Shown: positions 32,808 to 42,095 of the stretch, one piece after another
Position numbering within the stretch: the stretch's first letter is position 1
Layout of the letters: each line of letters begins with the position of its first letter
The notes under the pieces: generated by a model
Told to the model about the DNA's origin: nothing
Seen by the model: only the letters and a program-made list of their open reading frames with translations
Database searches by the model: none
Made by a program: the position numbers and the translations under genes
Assembly: GCA_016699695.1 (NCBI GenBank)
Contig: CP065006.1
Location: 3,410,001-3,474,000 of the forward strand
DNA from: Bacteroidota bacterium
Lineage (GTDB): Bacteria; Bacteroidota; Bacteroidia; Bacteroidales; UBA10428
Length of the DNA: 64,000 nt
Reading direction: 5' to 3'

Positions 32808-33695
32808 TTGGTAACCTATGCTCAACAAAGGCACACGTTGAGCATTCGGCAGGCCTGTGTGCTATTTAATATATACCAGAGTGTATATTATTATCAACCC
32901 ATTGCGGGGAATGATCAGGAAATTAAGGACAAGCTGGCAGAACTGGCAGAGGTTCATCGCCGGTGGGGATTTTGGATGATGCATTATCACCTGCGGCAAT
33001 TAAATCATTTCTGGAACCATAAAAGAGTTTATCGGGTTTATACCGAGATGAAGCTTAACTTGAGAAGAAAATGTAAAAGAAAGCTGCCATTGCGCCCGCA
33101 GGAGTCCTTGTTACAGCCGCTATTACCTAACTTAACCTGGAGCATGGATTTTATGCATGATGTGCTTAATAACGGAGTTAAATTCAGGACATTTAATGTA
33201 ATCGATGATTTTAACCGGGAAGCTTTGACTATCACCTTAGGTACAAGTATTACAAGTCTGCGGGTAATCAGGGAACTGGAACGATTAATCGACTGGAGAG
33301 GCAAACCCGAACACATAAGGGTTGATAATGGGCCGGAATTTATCGCCCAGGCTATGGAAGACTGGGCAAACGATAAGAATATAAAACTCAAGTTTATTCC
33401 CAAAGGAAAACCGCATAGAAATGGTTATGTAGAGCGATTCAACAGAAGCTATCGTGAAGAAGTTCTGGATAGTTACCTATTTGAAAACATCCGACAGGCA
33501 CAACTAATCTCAAATGCATGGCTATGGTCTTACAATAATGAGCGACCCCATAGTTCGCTGATGTACCACACTCCGGTATCATTCCTATTGAAATATGGAA
33601 AACTTCACCGCCCACAAGGCCCAACAAAGTTTCCCACATTTCAACAGGACATAAACATTAATTTAAAAAGTTTAATTTTAAATGCTACTAATTAG
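32808..33695 (+). CDS. IS3-family transposase OrfB (integrase core)
   Basis: The frame from the first convenient start is 295 aa; the true product is the OrfAB fusion made by slippage at 32775-32781. It has an N-terminal HTH_21-like part (HRRWGFWMMHYHLR) and the rve integrase core with DDE residues in WSMDFMHDVL, IRVDNGPEFIAQ and GYVERFNRSYREEVLD, plus the C-terminal motif WLWSYNNERPHSSLMYHTP. All catalytic residues are present, so the element may be active. Confidence 0.94.
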   Translation: MVTYAQQRHTLSIRQACVLFNIYQSVYYYQPIAGNDQEIKDKLAELAEVHRRWGFWMMHYHLRQLNHFWNHKRVYRVYTEMKLNLRRKCKRKLPLRPQESLLQPLLPNLTWSMDFMHDVLNNGVKFRTFNVIDDFNREALTITLGTSITSLRVIRELERLIDWRGKPEHIRVDNGPEFIAQAMEDWANDKNIKLKFIPKGKPHRNGYVERFNRSYREEVLDSYLFENIRQAQLISNAWLWSYNNERPHSSLMYHTPVSFLLKYGKLHRPQGPTKFPTFQQDININLKSLILNATN

Positions 33696-33722
33696 GGGAA
33701 GCTTTCAGAAGTTTTCAGGATA

Positions 33723-33751
33723 CGTTATGCAAATGCTAAACGCGCGCTAGT
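33723..33751 (+). repeat. 29-bp dispersed repeat at the right island edge
   Basis: This matches 17734-17762 in 28 of 29 bases, same orientation. It lies 15 bp after the IS3 right end and 45 bp before the end of the first polysaccharide gene, marking the right border of the accessory island. Confidence 0.8.
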
Positions 33752-33795
33752 GGAATATACTATGTTATTTAATGATTTTTCTGAGGGACATACAA

Positions 33796-34647
33796 TTAGT
33801 TAATATCAATTAGTTTTATATCATTCCATGTTATTAGTTTATCTGCCTCAGAAATACTTAAGAAATTGAATTCAGATATTAGCCGACTAAATTTATTCAA
33901 GGAATATTTAAGGCCATAATATGATTTGAATTTTCTTATATGACTTAGACCTTTTAATATCGGTTGTTCCTTATCTATATCTCTGGGATGAAAGTAGGTC
34001 ATTATGTATGATTTATCTGAAATGTGTCTACGTATTAGCCAATATGGATACAATCTAAAAAATCCACCTCCGGTAATTACTATGTTTTTACCAAATACAT
34101 TAGCCGTTGACATAGGGAATTCCTTTAAAATCGAATGATTGTATTTTAGCCGAAAAGGAGTAGTTTCTCCAATATCAGCAAACCCTCCGAAGTCATGTTT
34201 CGCAGGAAAAACCGAACAATCAATTTCAATACCATTTTGTGCTAGGATCTCAAACGCCCATAGATTATTTTTTCCAATAGAAAAGGCAGGAGCTCTATAC
34301 ATTGAGATTTTTTTTCCTGTAATATCTTCAATTGAATAAATTGATTTTTTTAAGTCCATTTCAAATTCACTAACAGTAAGATTTGAAGCTAAATTGTGAA
34401 TATCTGAATGACTGGCAATATCGTGGCCTAAACCGAGTATTTTTCTCAATACATTGGGGTGTTTTCTAGCAATCCATCCAAGACAAAAGAAAGTTGCTTT
34501 TGTGCCATTTTGTTCAAGAATTTCAAGAATAATATCAGTATTTTCTTCAACTCTTGATTCAAAGCTATCCCATCGTATTTCACGATTAAAGCTTTTTTCA
34601 AAATTTATATGAAACCAATCCTCTATGTCGAATGTTAGAATATTCAT
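33796..34647 (-). CDS. Polysaccharide deacetylase (NodB fold)
   Basis: A 283-aa protein with motif 1 TFDIEDWFH (about 5-13), the metal-binding HSDIH (HxxxH), YRAPAFS and, near the end, TYFHPRDID. The arrangement is like that of exosortase-locus-associated deacetylases (PEP-CTERM/XrtA type), which remove N- or O-acetyl groups from sugar polymers. No signal peptide is visible, so it may act on cytoplasmic lipid-linked or nucleotide-linked intermediates. It overlaps the preceding GNAT gene by one base (ATGA-type junction), which indicates coupling. It is the last gene of the right-hand polysaccharide segment before the island. Confidence 0.88.
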   Translation of the reverse strand: MNILTFDIEDWFHINFEKSFNREIRWDSFESRVEENTDIILEILEQNGTKATFFCLGWIARKHPNVLRKILGLGHDIASHSDIHNLASNLTVSEFEMDLKKSIYSIEDITGKKISMYRAPAFSIGKNNLWAFEILAQNGIEIDCSVFPAKHDFGGFADIGETTPFRLKYNHSILKEFPMSTANVFGKNIVITGGGFFRLYPYWLIRRHISDKSYIMTYFHPRDIDKEQPILKGLSHIRKFKSYYGLKYSLNKFSRLISEFNFLSISEADKLITWNDIKLIDIN

Positions 34648-35720
34648 TATAAATCATCTGAATCTATCCACATTAAATTCCAATTCATTGGATCATTTAG
34701 ATTGACATTATCTTTTGGCAAATTAAGCCTTTTGAAGATGTATTTAAACTTGTATGTAGATTTTAAATATCCGCTTTTCCATAGTTCATAATTTTTGAAC
34801 CAATATGAGCTCATCATAATAAAAATAAACTCGGCATTTTCCTTTTTAGCAAATCTGTCAATTTCTTTAAGTAAATATCTTGAAAGATGGTAGAATCCGT
34901 CTAGTAAAGAAATATCCAGAATACCTATTGATGGTACCCCTTCTTTAGTAATAAATCTACTAATAGCATATCCAACCAATTTTTCATTATGCTTTACAAC
35001 CGAAATGTTGTATTGAGTTTTAGGTGCATTTAAACGCCACATTATAAACTCTTTATCTTTTATTAAAGAAATTGGTATTTGATCCTGTTTCTCCTTTAGA
35101 AGAGAAAAAAAACCATCATCTAAATCAATATCTTTAATAGAAGAATAATTATGAACAGTGATTTCTTTATTTTTCTTGGTAAAAATATTTAATAAGAAAC
35201 CATAGAAAAAAGCACTTGTATTGAAAAGTGGAATTAAAAGTGATTTTTTTTTGTTTTTTAAAAAGGAATTAAATTTTATAAACCTTGTATATAAAGGTAA
35301 ATCAAATAAAATTTCCCAACCAACCTTTAAATGACCAGGAATGACTTCAGGTCTTATTGGAAACCCACTAGAAAAATCAAGCCCCCCTTCTTTAAATTTT
35401 TGATTTGAATAATAACCAAGTTTAGTGAAAACTCCTTTTCCACGAGCTTTTACCCCTGTCATTACATCGCAGACCATTGCAGCTGTTATATTTTTATCGA
35501 AATATTTATATTTATATGGTATTGCAGCATAATAACCAATTATATCGTTATCTGAGTAAGCACCGTATTCAAATGTTTTATAAGTTGAATGAAATTTCCA
35601 ATTGTAATGGGTTTTAGTTGATATAGAAGCACCAATTGTTTCTGGAAAACATTCAGTGAATAATACTCTTTGTTTATCTAGTTCTTGATCTCCATTAAAT
35701 TGTTTAAACTCAAGTTCCAT
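34647..35720 (-). CDS. GNAT-fold acyltransferase-like protein
   Basis: The 357-aa protein shows GNAT features: a beta-strand with MVCDVMTGVKARGKGVFTKL (about 83-102), in which the ARGKG segment resembles the acetyl-CoA-binding Q/R-x-x-G-x-G/A loop, and a second GNAT-like half with SVVKHNEKLVGYAISRF. It is longer than a single GNAT domain and may have two. Overlaps of one base with the SDR upstream and the deacetylase downstream imply a tight operon. N-acylation of an amino sugar for the repeat unit is inferred from context. Confidence 0.65.
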   Translation of the reverse strand: MELEFKQFNGDQELDKQRVLFTECFPETIGASISTKTHYNWKFHSTYKTFEYGAYSDNDIIGYYAAIPYKYKYFDKNITAAMVCDVMTGVKARGKGVFTKLGYYSNQKFKEGGLDFSSGFPIRPEVIPGHLKVGWEILFDLPLYTRFIKFNSFLKNKKKSLLIPLFNTSAFFYGFLLNIFTKKNKEITVHNYSSIKDIDLDDGFFSLLKEKQDQIPISLIKDKEFIMWRLNAPKTQYNISVVKHNEKLVGYAISRFITKEGVPSIGILDISLLDGFYHLSRYLLKEIDRFAKKENAEFIFIMMSSYWFKNYELWKSGYLKSTYKFKYIFKRLNLPKDNVNLNDPMNWNLMWIDSDDL

Positions 35721-36394
35721 TATATTAGCCCTCCACTAAGATCAATTGATATTCCATTAGTATACTCACATTCAATTAAATACTTTACTGTTTTAAATAT
35801 ATCTTCATTTTTACAAAGTTTACCGGACGGTATTTGTTTTTTAATAACTTCGATAAATGCTTCAGGAACTTGCTCTCGCATACCCAATTCACAATATCCA
35901 AGATTAATATTATTAATTGTAATATTTAATGAACCATTTTCTTGAGCTAGAGATTTTGTCATGCCCCATAAAGCAGATTTTGAAGCTGCATAAGCACTAA
36001 TTCCAGGAATACCCTTAATACCAACAACAGATGAGAAATTTATTATCCTTCCAAATTTTTCTTTGCGCATTATGGGTAAAAGTGCACGTATGCAATTATA
36101 AGTGCCTATAAGATTAACATTAATAACCTCTTTCCATTTTACAGGATCTGATTTGTGGGCAAAAGAATTGTAAGTAATTCCGGCACAATTTATCAATGTT
36201 ACCCTATTCAATTCTGTTTGTATTTTTTCAATCCAGTTATTCACTTCTTCGAAGTTACTGGTATTAATCTTAAAATATCGTGGATCTGATATTGTGGTAG
36301 AGTTATAGGTACCTATAATATTTGCTTCTTCTGACAATAATTGATCGAAGAGGTATTTACCTATTCCTTTTGATGCACCGGTAATTATTATCAT
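35720..36394 (-). CDS. Short-chain dehydrogenase/reductase (FabG-like)
   Basis: A 224-aa classical SDR with TGASKGIGKYLF near the N-terminus, NCAG, and catalytic SSVVGIKGIPGISAYAASKSAL (Ser, Tyr-x3-Lys). The C-terminus ends in DLSGGLI like FabG proteins. It lies between the KAS III gene and the GNAT gene and probably reduces a 3-oxoacyl group or a sugar ketone. It overlaps the downstream GNAT gene by one base. Confidence 0.85.
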   Translation of the reverse strand: MIIITGASKGIGKYLFDQLLSEEANIIGTYNSTTISDPRYFKINTSNFEEVNNWIEKIQTELNRVTLINCAGITYNSFAHKSDPVKWKEVINVNLIGTYNCIRALLPIMRKEKFGRIINFSSVVGIKGIPGISAYAASKSALWGMTKSLAQENGSLNITINNINLGYCELGMREQVPEAFIEVIKKQIPSGKLCKNEDIFKTVKYLIECEYTNGISIDLSGGLI

Positions 36395-36444
36395 ACTAAA
36401 CTGTGTTACTAAATGATGATTTCTAATGAAATTTTAGAAATTAA

Positions 36445-37437
36445 TTATGACCACCGGAGAATTGATGCACCATATGTCCACCCTGAACCTACGGCTGCAA
36501 ATAGGATTGTATTTCCTTTTTTTAATTTGTTTGAGCGGTTAACTTCGTCAAGTAAAATAGGTATTGTCCCTCCACTTGTATTGGCATATTTGTCCATATT
36601 TGTCATCACTTTTTTCCATGGAAGGCCAATTATTTCTGCAGTTTTTTGAAGTATTTTTATACTTGGTTGGTGTGGGATTAAGTAATCAATGTCTGATATA
36701 GTAAGTCCTGTATCTTGTAAAACTTGATTAATTGCTTCCGGTAATACTTTCGTTCCAGTTTCATAAACTGCACGGCCATTCATTTGAAAGAAATGTAGCC
36801 TTTTTGCTATTGTTTCTTCTGTGGCAGGCATTTCAGAACCACCAGCTGGGATCGTATAATTAAATTTACCTCGACCATCTGTATAAAGACGGAAAGCTAA
36901 AAATCCTTCGTTAACATTTCCGTGTGTAAATATGGCTGCACCAGCTCCATCACCAAAGAACACAGCATCCCTGCGTTTCCAATCAACTATTTTTGAAAAA
37001 GTATCTGCTCCAATTACTAATACATTATCATAAACGCCCGATGCAATATATTGAGAAGCTACTGACATTCCATAAAGAAAGCCACTACAAACAGCCGAAA
37101 TATCAAAGGCAACTGAATTATAAGCTTCTATTTTATCCTGAACTATAGCAGCTGTCGAAGGAGCAAGTCTATCTGGTGTGGCTGTAGCAACAATTATAAG
37201 ATCAATATCATCTTTGGTTAATCCGGCATTCTCAATTGCTTTAAGGGCTGCTTTTGAGGCTAAATCACTTGTACATTGATTGGGTGATGCTATTCGGCGT
37301 TCTTTAATTCCAAGATTTTCGAAAATCCAGCTTGAATTAGTATCAATAATGGTTTCTAAATACTCATTTGTGTAAATCGTTTCTGGAACATAAGAACCTG
37401 TTCCAAGTATCTTCACGTTTCTAACTAATTGTTTCAT
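36445..37437 (-). CDS. 3-oxoacyl-ACP synthase III family protein (KAS III)
   Basis: A 330-aa FabH-type enzyme with an intact Cys-His-Asn triad: C117 in DISAVCSGFLYG, H256 in IPHQPSIKI and N286 in YANTSGGTIPI. Length and motifs are normal. It is not in a fatty-acid operon but inside the polysaccharide locus, with an SDR and a GNAT protein immediately downstream. Such trios in O-antigen or glycosylation islands are thought to build a short hydroxyacyl group for attachment to an amino sugar (inference). It could also be a housekeeping paralogue captured by the locus. Confidence 0.9.
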   Translation of the reverse strand: MKQLVRNVKILGTGSYVPETIYTNEYLETIIDTNSSWIFENLGIKERRIASPNQCTSDLASKAALKAIENAGLTKDDIDLIIVATATPDRLAPSTAAIVQDKIEAYNSVAFDISAVCSGFLYGMSVASQYIASGVYDNVLVIGADTFSKIVDWKRRDAVFFGDGAGAAIFTHGNVNEGFLAFRLYTDGRGKFNYTIPAGGSEMPATEETIAKRLHFFQMNGRAVYETGTKVLPEAINQVLQDTGLTISDIDYLIPHQPSIKILQKTAEIIGLPWKKVMTNMDKYANTSGGTIPILLDEVNRSNKLKKGNTILFAAVGSGWTYGASILRWS

Positions 37438-37463
37438 AAAGTAATATCCATAGTTTATATAAA

Positions 37464-38546
37464 TTAATGAAAAAGAGAAGCATATTGAGAACTAATAAAA
37501 AACCAAGTGTACTCAATATCAGCAATTTTTTTCATTTCTTTTCCAATATTAACCAAATTATTATTGGTTTCACATTGTATTATTTCCAGCAATTCTTTGC
37601 TGTTTTTGAAAAAAAGAGCTTTATCTTTTGTAGTTTCCCTGTTTGTTGGTACATCATAACTAAGTATTGGTAGTCCTAATGACATGGCTTCAACCAATGA
37701 TGGAGAAGTTCCGCAATAGGAGTGGCTATGAATATAGGCTTCGGCATTTCCTCTAATGGCATTAATTTCTTTTGGTTGATAAATAGCATCTAAGATAATA
37801 ATATTAGAAAAATTGTCTTTAAACTGCTTTTTCAATTCAATACCATAATTTGATACAGACCAATTAGAAACCATTACTAATTTCTTTTCCGGAGCATTTT
37901 TAAAAGCATCTAATACCAGATGAAGGTTGTTATCTATTTGAGCTCTCGAAACATTAACATAATAATTAGTATTAAGAAAAGGGTATTTTCTGGCTAGGTC
38001 ATCATCAATATCAATTTTTATTGCATGATCACCACCATATCTAATAACGTGTGAATCAACACCAAACTCCTTTTGAATACTATCTCTAAGAAGAAAATTA
38101 TCAGCAATATTATAAGTGGAATATTTTGCAGCATATTTATGCCCCATTTTAGCAATAAACCTTTGAAATTTAGAGTATTTCTCTCGTTCCCACTCATTTA
38201 GTCCACCATGATTTACAATTATAGACTTTCTAAATAATTTAATTAAAGGAATAAAATAGCCAGCCCCAGGCCCCAAATACAGAATTATATCACTATTATA
38301 AGCTGCATGAAAAAGTGTGCATATATCATAAATAATACTCTGCCAACCATTCGCTTTTAATGGAATAAACAACAATCTAGATCCATTGTATATATCATAT
38401 AGTTTTGGTTGTGTTTTACTACAATAAACTGTAAAATCAAATTTATCGGCTAAGTATTTAGTTAAATATTCTGCTAAAGTCTCATACCCACCATACATTG
38501 CAGGTAATCCATTAGTCCCTACAATAGCTACTTTCTTCTTTATCAT
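37464..38546 (-). CDS. DUF1972 / GT4-like rhamnosyltransferase
   Basis: A 360-aa glycosyltransferase with an N-terminal DUF1972 domain: KKVAIVGTNGLPAMYGGYETLAEYL, ending near VNHGGLNEWEREKYSKFQRF. The C-terminal GT4 domain has NAEAYIHSHSYCGTSPSLVEAMSLGLPIL with the nucleotide-sugar-binding E-x7-E pattern. Relatives include rhamnosyltransferases of O-antigen assembly. It follows an RmlD-like reductase gene with a 3-bp gap, which may supply its activated sugar. Confidence 0.85.
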   Translation of the reverse strand: MIKKKVAIVGTNGLPAMYGGYETLAEYLTKYLADKFDFTVYCSKTQPKLYDIYNGSRLLFIPLKANGWQSIIYDICTLFHAAYNSDIILYLGPGAGYFIPLIKLFRKSIIVNHGGLNEWEREKYSKFQRFIAKMGHKYAAKYSTYNIADNFLLRDSIQKEFGVDSHVIRYGGDHAIKIDIDDDLARKYPFLNTNYYVNVSRAQIDNNLHLVLDAFKNAPEKKLVMVSNWSVSNYGIELKKQFKDNFSNIIILDAIYQPKEINAIRGNAEAYIHSHSYCGTSPSLVEAMSLGLPILSYDVPTNRETTKDKALFFKNSKELLEIIQCETNNNLVNIGKEMKKIADIEYTWFFISSQYASLFH

Positions 38547-38549
38547 AAC

Positions 38550-39455
38550 TTATTTGTCCAAATATCCCTTATAATATTTATCAATATATATATGTAAGGC
38601 TTCTTTCCAATCCCTCATTATGTTTAGGTTCCTAATATTCAATTTTTTGTTTATTAGTCTCTCGTTTGGTGGACGTTGAGCAAAATAAAAATCTTTGAAA
38701 TAATCAGATTTTACCGGAGTTAATTTTATTGCATTGGATAATCCTAGAACTTTGAGTAGTTCCTCTGCTACTTCAAGCCGGTTTGTTTCTCCTCCACAAA
38801 CTAAATTATAAAGTCCCCAGAACTCTTTTTCTATCAGCAGTTTTACGTTATTAGCAAAATCATGAGTATAAGTAGGCGTTCCATCTTTATCATCAACTAT
38901 AAACAATTCATTTTTGCCATCCTTCAATTGCTTCATGAGTTTTTGGATAAACTTTTTATCCTTTTTGGGTCCGCCTCCCATCATCCATCCGGCGCGACAA
39001 ACCAGATATCTTTCAGCATTTTCTACAACAAATCTTTCTCCAACGTATTTTGATCGGGCATAAACTCCCAATGGATTAGGAATGTCCCAGTCGTCGTATA
39101 AATCTTTTTTTCCATCGAAAATACCTGCAGTGCTAATATAAAGCAGTGGTATCTTTAGTTCATTGGCAATGTATACCGCATTTTCAACAGATAATGTGTT
39201 TGTATTGTAGGTATCATCCGCATTCTTTTCGCAAAACTCCAAATCGGTATATGCACCAAGATGGAATAAATAGTCGGGCTTAAACTCTTCCACGCTTTTT
39301 TTATAGGCATCAAAATCTCTAAAGTCGAGAAAAGTAAGCCAGTTTTCATTTACATCCTTGTCAGTACATTTTAATACATACTCTTCTTTAAACTGAGCAT
39401 AAAAGGCCTCACCAAGCATTCCGCCACATCCGGCAATGTATATTCTTTTTTTCAT
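38550..39455 (-). CDS. RmlD-like dTDP-4-dehydrorhamnose reductase family protein
   Basis: A 301-aa extended SDR of the RmlD substrate-binding family: IYIAGCGGMLGEAFY (2-16), HLGAYTDLEFCE, YISTAGIFDG, and catalytic YARSKYVGERF. It probably reduces a 4-keto sugar nucleotide. The rest of the rhamnose set (RmlA, B, C) is not in this window, so the substrate may be another deoxy sugar made from the CapD/WbpM-type dehydratase product. It lies between two glycosyltransferase genes with 3- and 9-bp gaps. Confidence 0.85.
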   Translation of the reverse strand: MKKRIYIAGCGGMLGEAFYAQFKEEYVLKCTDKDVNENWLTFLDFRDFDAYKKSVEEFKPDYLFHLGAYTDLEFCEKNADDTYNTNTLSVENAVYIANELKIPLLYISTAGIFDGKKDLYDDWDIPNPLGVYARSKYVGERFVVENAERYLVCRAGWMMGGGPKKDKKFIQKLMKQLKDGKNELFIVDDKDGTPTYTHDFANNVKLLIEKEFWGLYNLVCGGETNRLEVAEELLKVLGLSNAIKLTPVKSDYFKDFYFAQRPPNERLINKKLNIRNLNIMRDWKEALHIYIDKYYKGYLDK

Positions 39456-39464
39456 CTGTTGATT

Positions 39465-40412
39465 TTAAGTTCTTAAATATATATTCTTAAGTTTAATTGC
39501 CACTGATTCAATATCTAGTTTCATACTAATTAACTTATCCCTTGCATTATTGGTTTTTTCTTTTAAAGATTTATCAACTAATTCGGCTAATTCATATTTA
39601 TCAAAAGTGCTGGACACGTGACATCCATTCACATTTTCTAACAATTCTTGAACATTCCCAACATTAGTTGAAACAATGGAAGTATTGCATGCCATGCATT
39701 CTTTCACAGAATTTGGTGATCCTTCAAAGTCTGAAGTAAGTAAATGAACATCAGCAGCATTCATATATAATGGAATCAAATTTCGTGTTTCATTTATCAA
39801 TTCAAGCTTGACAATGTCTTTATAATGGTATTTCTCTTTTAAGATTTGCAAAACTTCCAAAAAACGATCATACCGTTTTTGATTACGAATAAAATTTGAA
39901 CTTACAAATAGCAAATATGTATTATGTGGATTTAAATTAAGGCTTTCGCATGCTAGCTTTTTATTAATAGGTTTAAAAAAATCAAGGTTAACCCCATTTG
40001 GCAGGTAATAAGAGTTTTTATCTGTTTTAAGAAATGTAGAATTATTTTTAAATATTCGGGTGGACGAATATCGATTAACAAACTTGTAAAGCAATTTTCC
40101 AAGTTCTTTACTTGGATCGTTTTGAAAAGAAACGACAATTTTATTTTTATTTATTCTTCTACTTAGAATTAAAATAATCGCACTTAAAATATGGTGACAA
40201 TGAATAACATCAAACTGTTTATTTTTTAATAGTTTTCGTAATCTAAAAATTGACTTGAGGTATTCTATCTTACCTTTTTCTCTGCCGTTTATAAAAAACA
40301 CTGTATTCTCTATTCCAAAATTACAAAGCGATTCAATTTGCTCCTTCACAAATATTCCAAAAATTGGAAACTCTTTTGTAGGGTAATTATTTGTTATATG
40401 GAGCACTTTCAT
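39465..40412 (-). CDS. GT4-family glycosyltransferase
   Basis: The 315-aa protein starts MKVLHITNNYPTKEFPIFGIFV, the glycine-poor N-terminal Rossmann half of GT-B enzymes. It has IHCHHILSAI and, in the C-terminal half, VHLLTSDFEGSPNSVKECMACNTSIVSTNVG, the E-x7-E type nucleotide-sugar site. It is shorter than the typical 350-380 residues but has both halves. Substrate and linkage are unknown. Confidence 0.88.
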   Translation of the reverse strand: MKVLHITNNYPTKEFPIFGIFVKEQIESLCNFGIENTVFFINGREKGKIEYLKSIFRLRKLLKNKQFDVIHCHHILSAIILILSRRINKNKIVVSFQNDPSKELGKLLYKFVNRYSSTRIFKNNSTFLKTDKNSYYLPNGVNLDFFKPINKKLACESLNLNPHNTYLLFVSSNFIRNQKRYDRFLEVLQILKEKYHYKDIVKLELINETRNLIPLYMNAADVHLLTSDFEGSPNSVKECMACNTSIVSTNVGNVQELLENVNGCHVSSTFDKYELAELVDKSLKEKTNNARDKLISMKLDIESVAIKLKNIYLRT

Positions 40413-40467
40413 TTTATACTCTAATACTATATTCTTTAGTGAAACTCATAAATTCAATAATATCGAA

Positions 40468-41805
40468 TCAAACCTTTTGATCTATTATAAAATCACGCTT
40501 AAACATGAGCCTCTTTCCACTCTTTTCTTTTGGAATAATATCTACTTCATTAATTTGAATAGTAAGTTTTTTGCCAAAATACTCCTCTAAACATTTCGTA
40601 ATCTTTTCTTTATATACTTCAGAATCAGTAATTTTTAGTGGAACGTAATTTATATTAAAAGAGTTAAAATCTTTTTGAATTATTTGGTGTTCCTTAATAC
40701 CCAGATTTAAGGTAGACATATAAGTTGATAATGCAGATGTAGATATTGTTTCATTTTTATTATTTATGAAATTGTCTGTTATGCGTCCTATTTTAAGATT
40801 CATTATAGGAAAGGGTATATTTCCAATTCTTTGTTGAATTGAATCATCATTTTTAACTGTTCCTATATCTCCAACCTTATAGTTTATTAAAGGGAAACCG
40901 AAAGAATATAAAGCAGTTAGAAGAAATTCATTAGAATCATTTGTATCTAAAAGAACTACATCGTCAGTGAGGAGCATTTCACCTTGATCATTTTCAACTC
41001 CAATTGCAATAATTTCCCTGCAGCCATATTGATCGTATGCCTTACATCGAAAAGCTGTTTCAATGGTTTCTCTTTGAACTAATTTCTCTGTAGTAGAAAC
41101 AACTCTTTCTATTGTTGGTAGTACTATTTTGTTTTCAATTAGGTATTTTGCAAATTCGAGGATTATGCTGGAATATCCATATATCACTTTGGGCCTAAAT
41201 CTAATAATCTCATTCACCCAATTAGGAAAATCTGTCTTTGAATAATTATAGGCATTAAAAATAATTCTCCGATTTATCTTATAGCCAAGTCTTGAGAATA
41301 TGCTCGACATTAATTTTGAATGTTCAATAGGCGATCCCCAAATCCAGGCTGTTTTATCAGATGGTTTCCATCCAGTAATTGAATTATTTCTTAACCATGC
41401 AGCCCTGTAGAATTGCTCTGTAAATTTTGACTTATACACAATTGCCTGAACTCCCGTGGAACCTCCAGAAGTTACTTTTATAAGATTTTTTCCAAATTTA
41501 TCATTAGACTTCAGTTTATCAAGATTATTCTGTATAATAGTTTTGGTGAGGATCGGAATAAGTTTAAGGTCTTCTTTCTTATTGAATTGTTCCGGCTTAA
41601 GCTTTAATGAATCGAATAGTTCCTTGTAATATTCAGTGTTATAATATGCATGATTTATTAATTCTTTAATAGCCTGTTCCTGAGATTTCACTATACTCTC
41701 TCTGTTTAATCCGAGGTTTCTTCGAAGCTGTCTATAATACTTGTATCTTTTATCACCAAACTTCAGTCTATAAGCAATATTTATTATGTGTTCAATAAGG
41801 TTCAT
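40468..41805 (-). CDS. CapK/PaaK-like AMP-dependent ligase
   Basis: A 445-aa protein of the phenylacetate-CoA-ligase-like group found in capsule loci. Motifs include KVTSGGSTGVQAIVYKS (P-loop), SIILEFAKYLIEN, and AYDQYGCREIIAIG with the ANL aromatic/Glu region, followed by LINYKVGDIGTV and IGRITDNFI. CapK proteins are thought to activate an acid, perhaps to acylate the polymer. The 290-bp gap upstream shows only a small 5-bp hairpin and nothing coding. Confidence 0.85.
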   Translation of the reverse strand: MNLIEHIINIAYRLKFGDKRYKYYRQLRRNLGLNRESIVKSQEQAIKELINHAYYNTEYYKELFDSLKLKPEQFNKKEDLKLIPILTKTIIQNNLDKLKSNDKFGKNLIKVTSGGSTGVQAIVYKSKFTEQFYRAAWLRNNSITGWKPSDKTAWIWGSPIEHSKLMSSIFSRLGYKINRRIIFNAYNYSKTDFPNWVNEIIRFRPKVIYGYSSIILEFAKYLIENKIVLPTIERVVSTTEKLVQRETIETAFRCKAYDQYGCREIIAIGVENDQGEMLLTDDVVLLDTNDSNEFLLTALYSFGFPLINYKVGDIGTVKNDDSIQQRIGNIPFPIMNLKIGRITDNFINNKNETISTSALSTYMSTLNLGIKEHQIIQKDFNSFNINYVPLKITDSEVYKEKITKCLEEYFGKKLTIQINEVDIIPKEKSGKRLMFKRDFIIDQKV

Positions 41806-42095
41806 TATCTTATTAAAAATTTTGTAAGGTATTTATTTTTCTCTTCAAAAATCAGCTGCAAGATTACTTTAACCCAAATTGTAATGTTAATGATCTCTCG
41901 CACTTAAATAGAATAGTACTTCCTGCTTGGTGCAGGTTGCATATTGTCTTTGCTGAAAGGAAAGACATTCAAATTATTAATTATTTATAGCATATTTTAC
42001 TTTATTAGGTTTTAAGAATAGAAACTAAAATTAATTAAATCTACATAAGGTTGTATTTGTTAGGCATTAACTATAAATATTTATTAAAAAGTATA

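Larger units (their letters stand above)
32460..33707 (+). mobile_element. IS3-family (IS407-like) insertion sequence
   Basis: A 1248-bp element with imperfect ends: TGAAAGCTTCCCC at 32460-32472 and its reverse complement at 33695-33707, with further similarity (GTAGC, TTAAAA) inside both ends. The ends are TG...CA as usual. It carries orfA and orfB with a slippery site between them. No 3-4 bp target duplication is visible (TAC on the left, GAA on the right), and the interrupted IS256 gene does not continue on the right. A deletion or recombination after insertion is therefore likely. Confidence 0.9.

Noticed and set aside
17734..33751. 29-bp repeats as attL/attR of an integrative element
   Set aside because: A third inverted copy at 19340-19366, and the absence of an integrase or tRNA target, favour a dispersed repeat.
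41806..42095. Gene or terminator in the gap upstream of the CapK-like gene
   Set aside because: Only a 5-bp stem (CCTGC/GCAGG) without a U-tract was found, and no coding frame.
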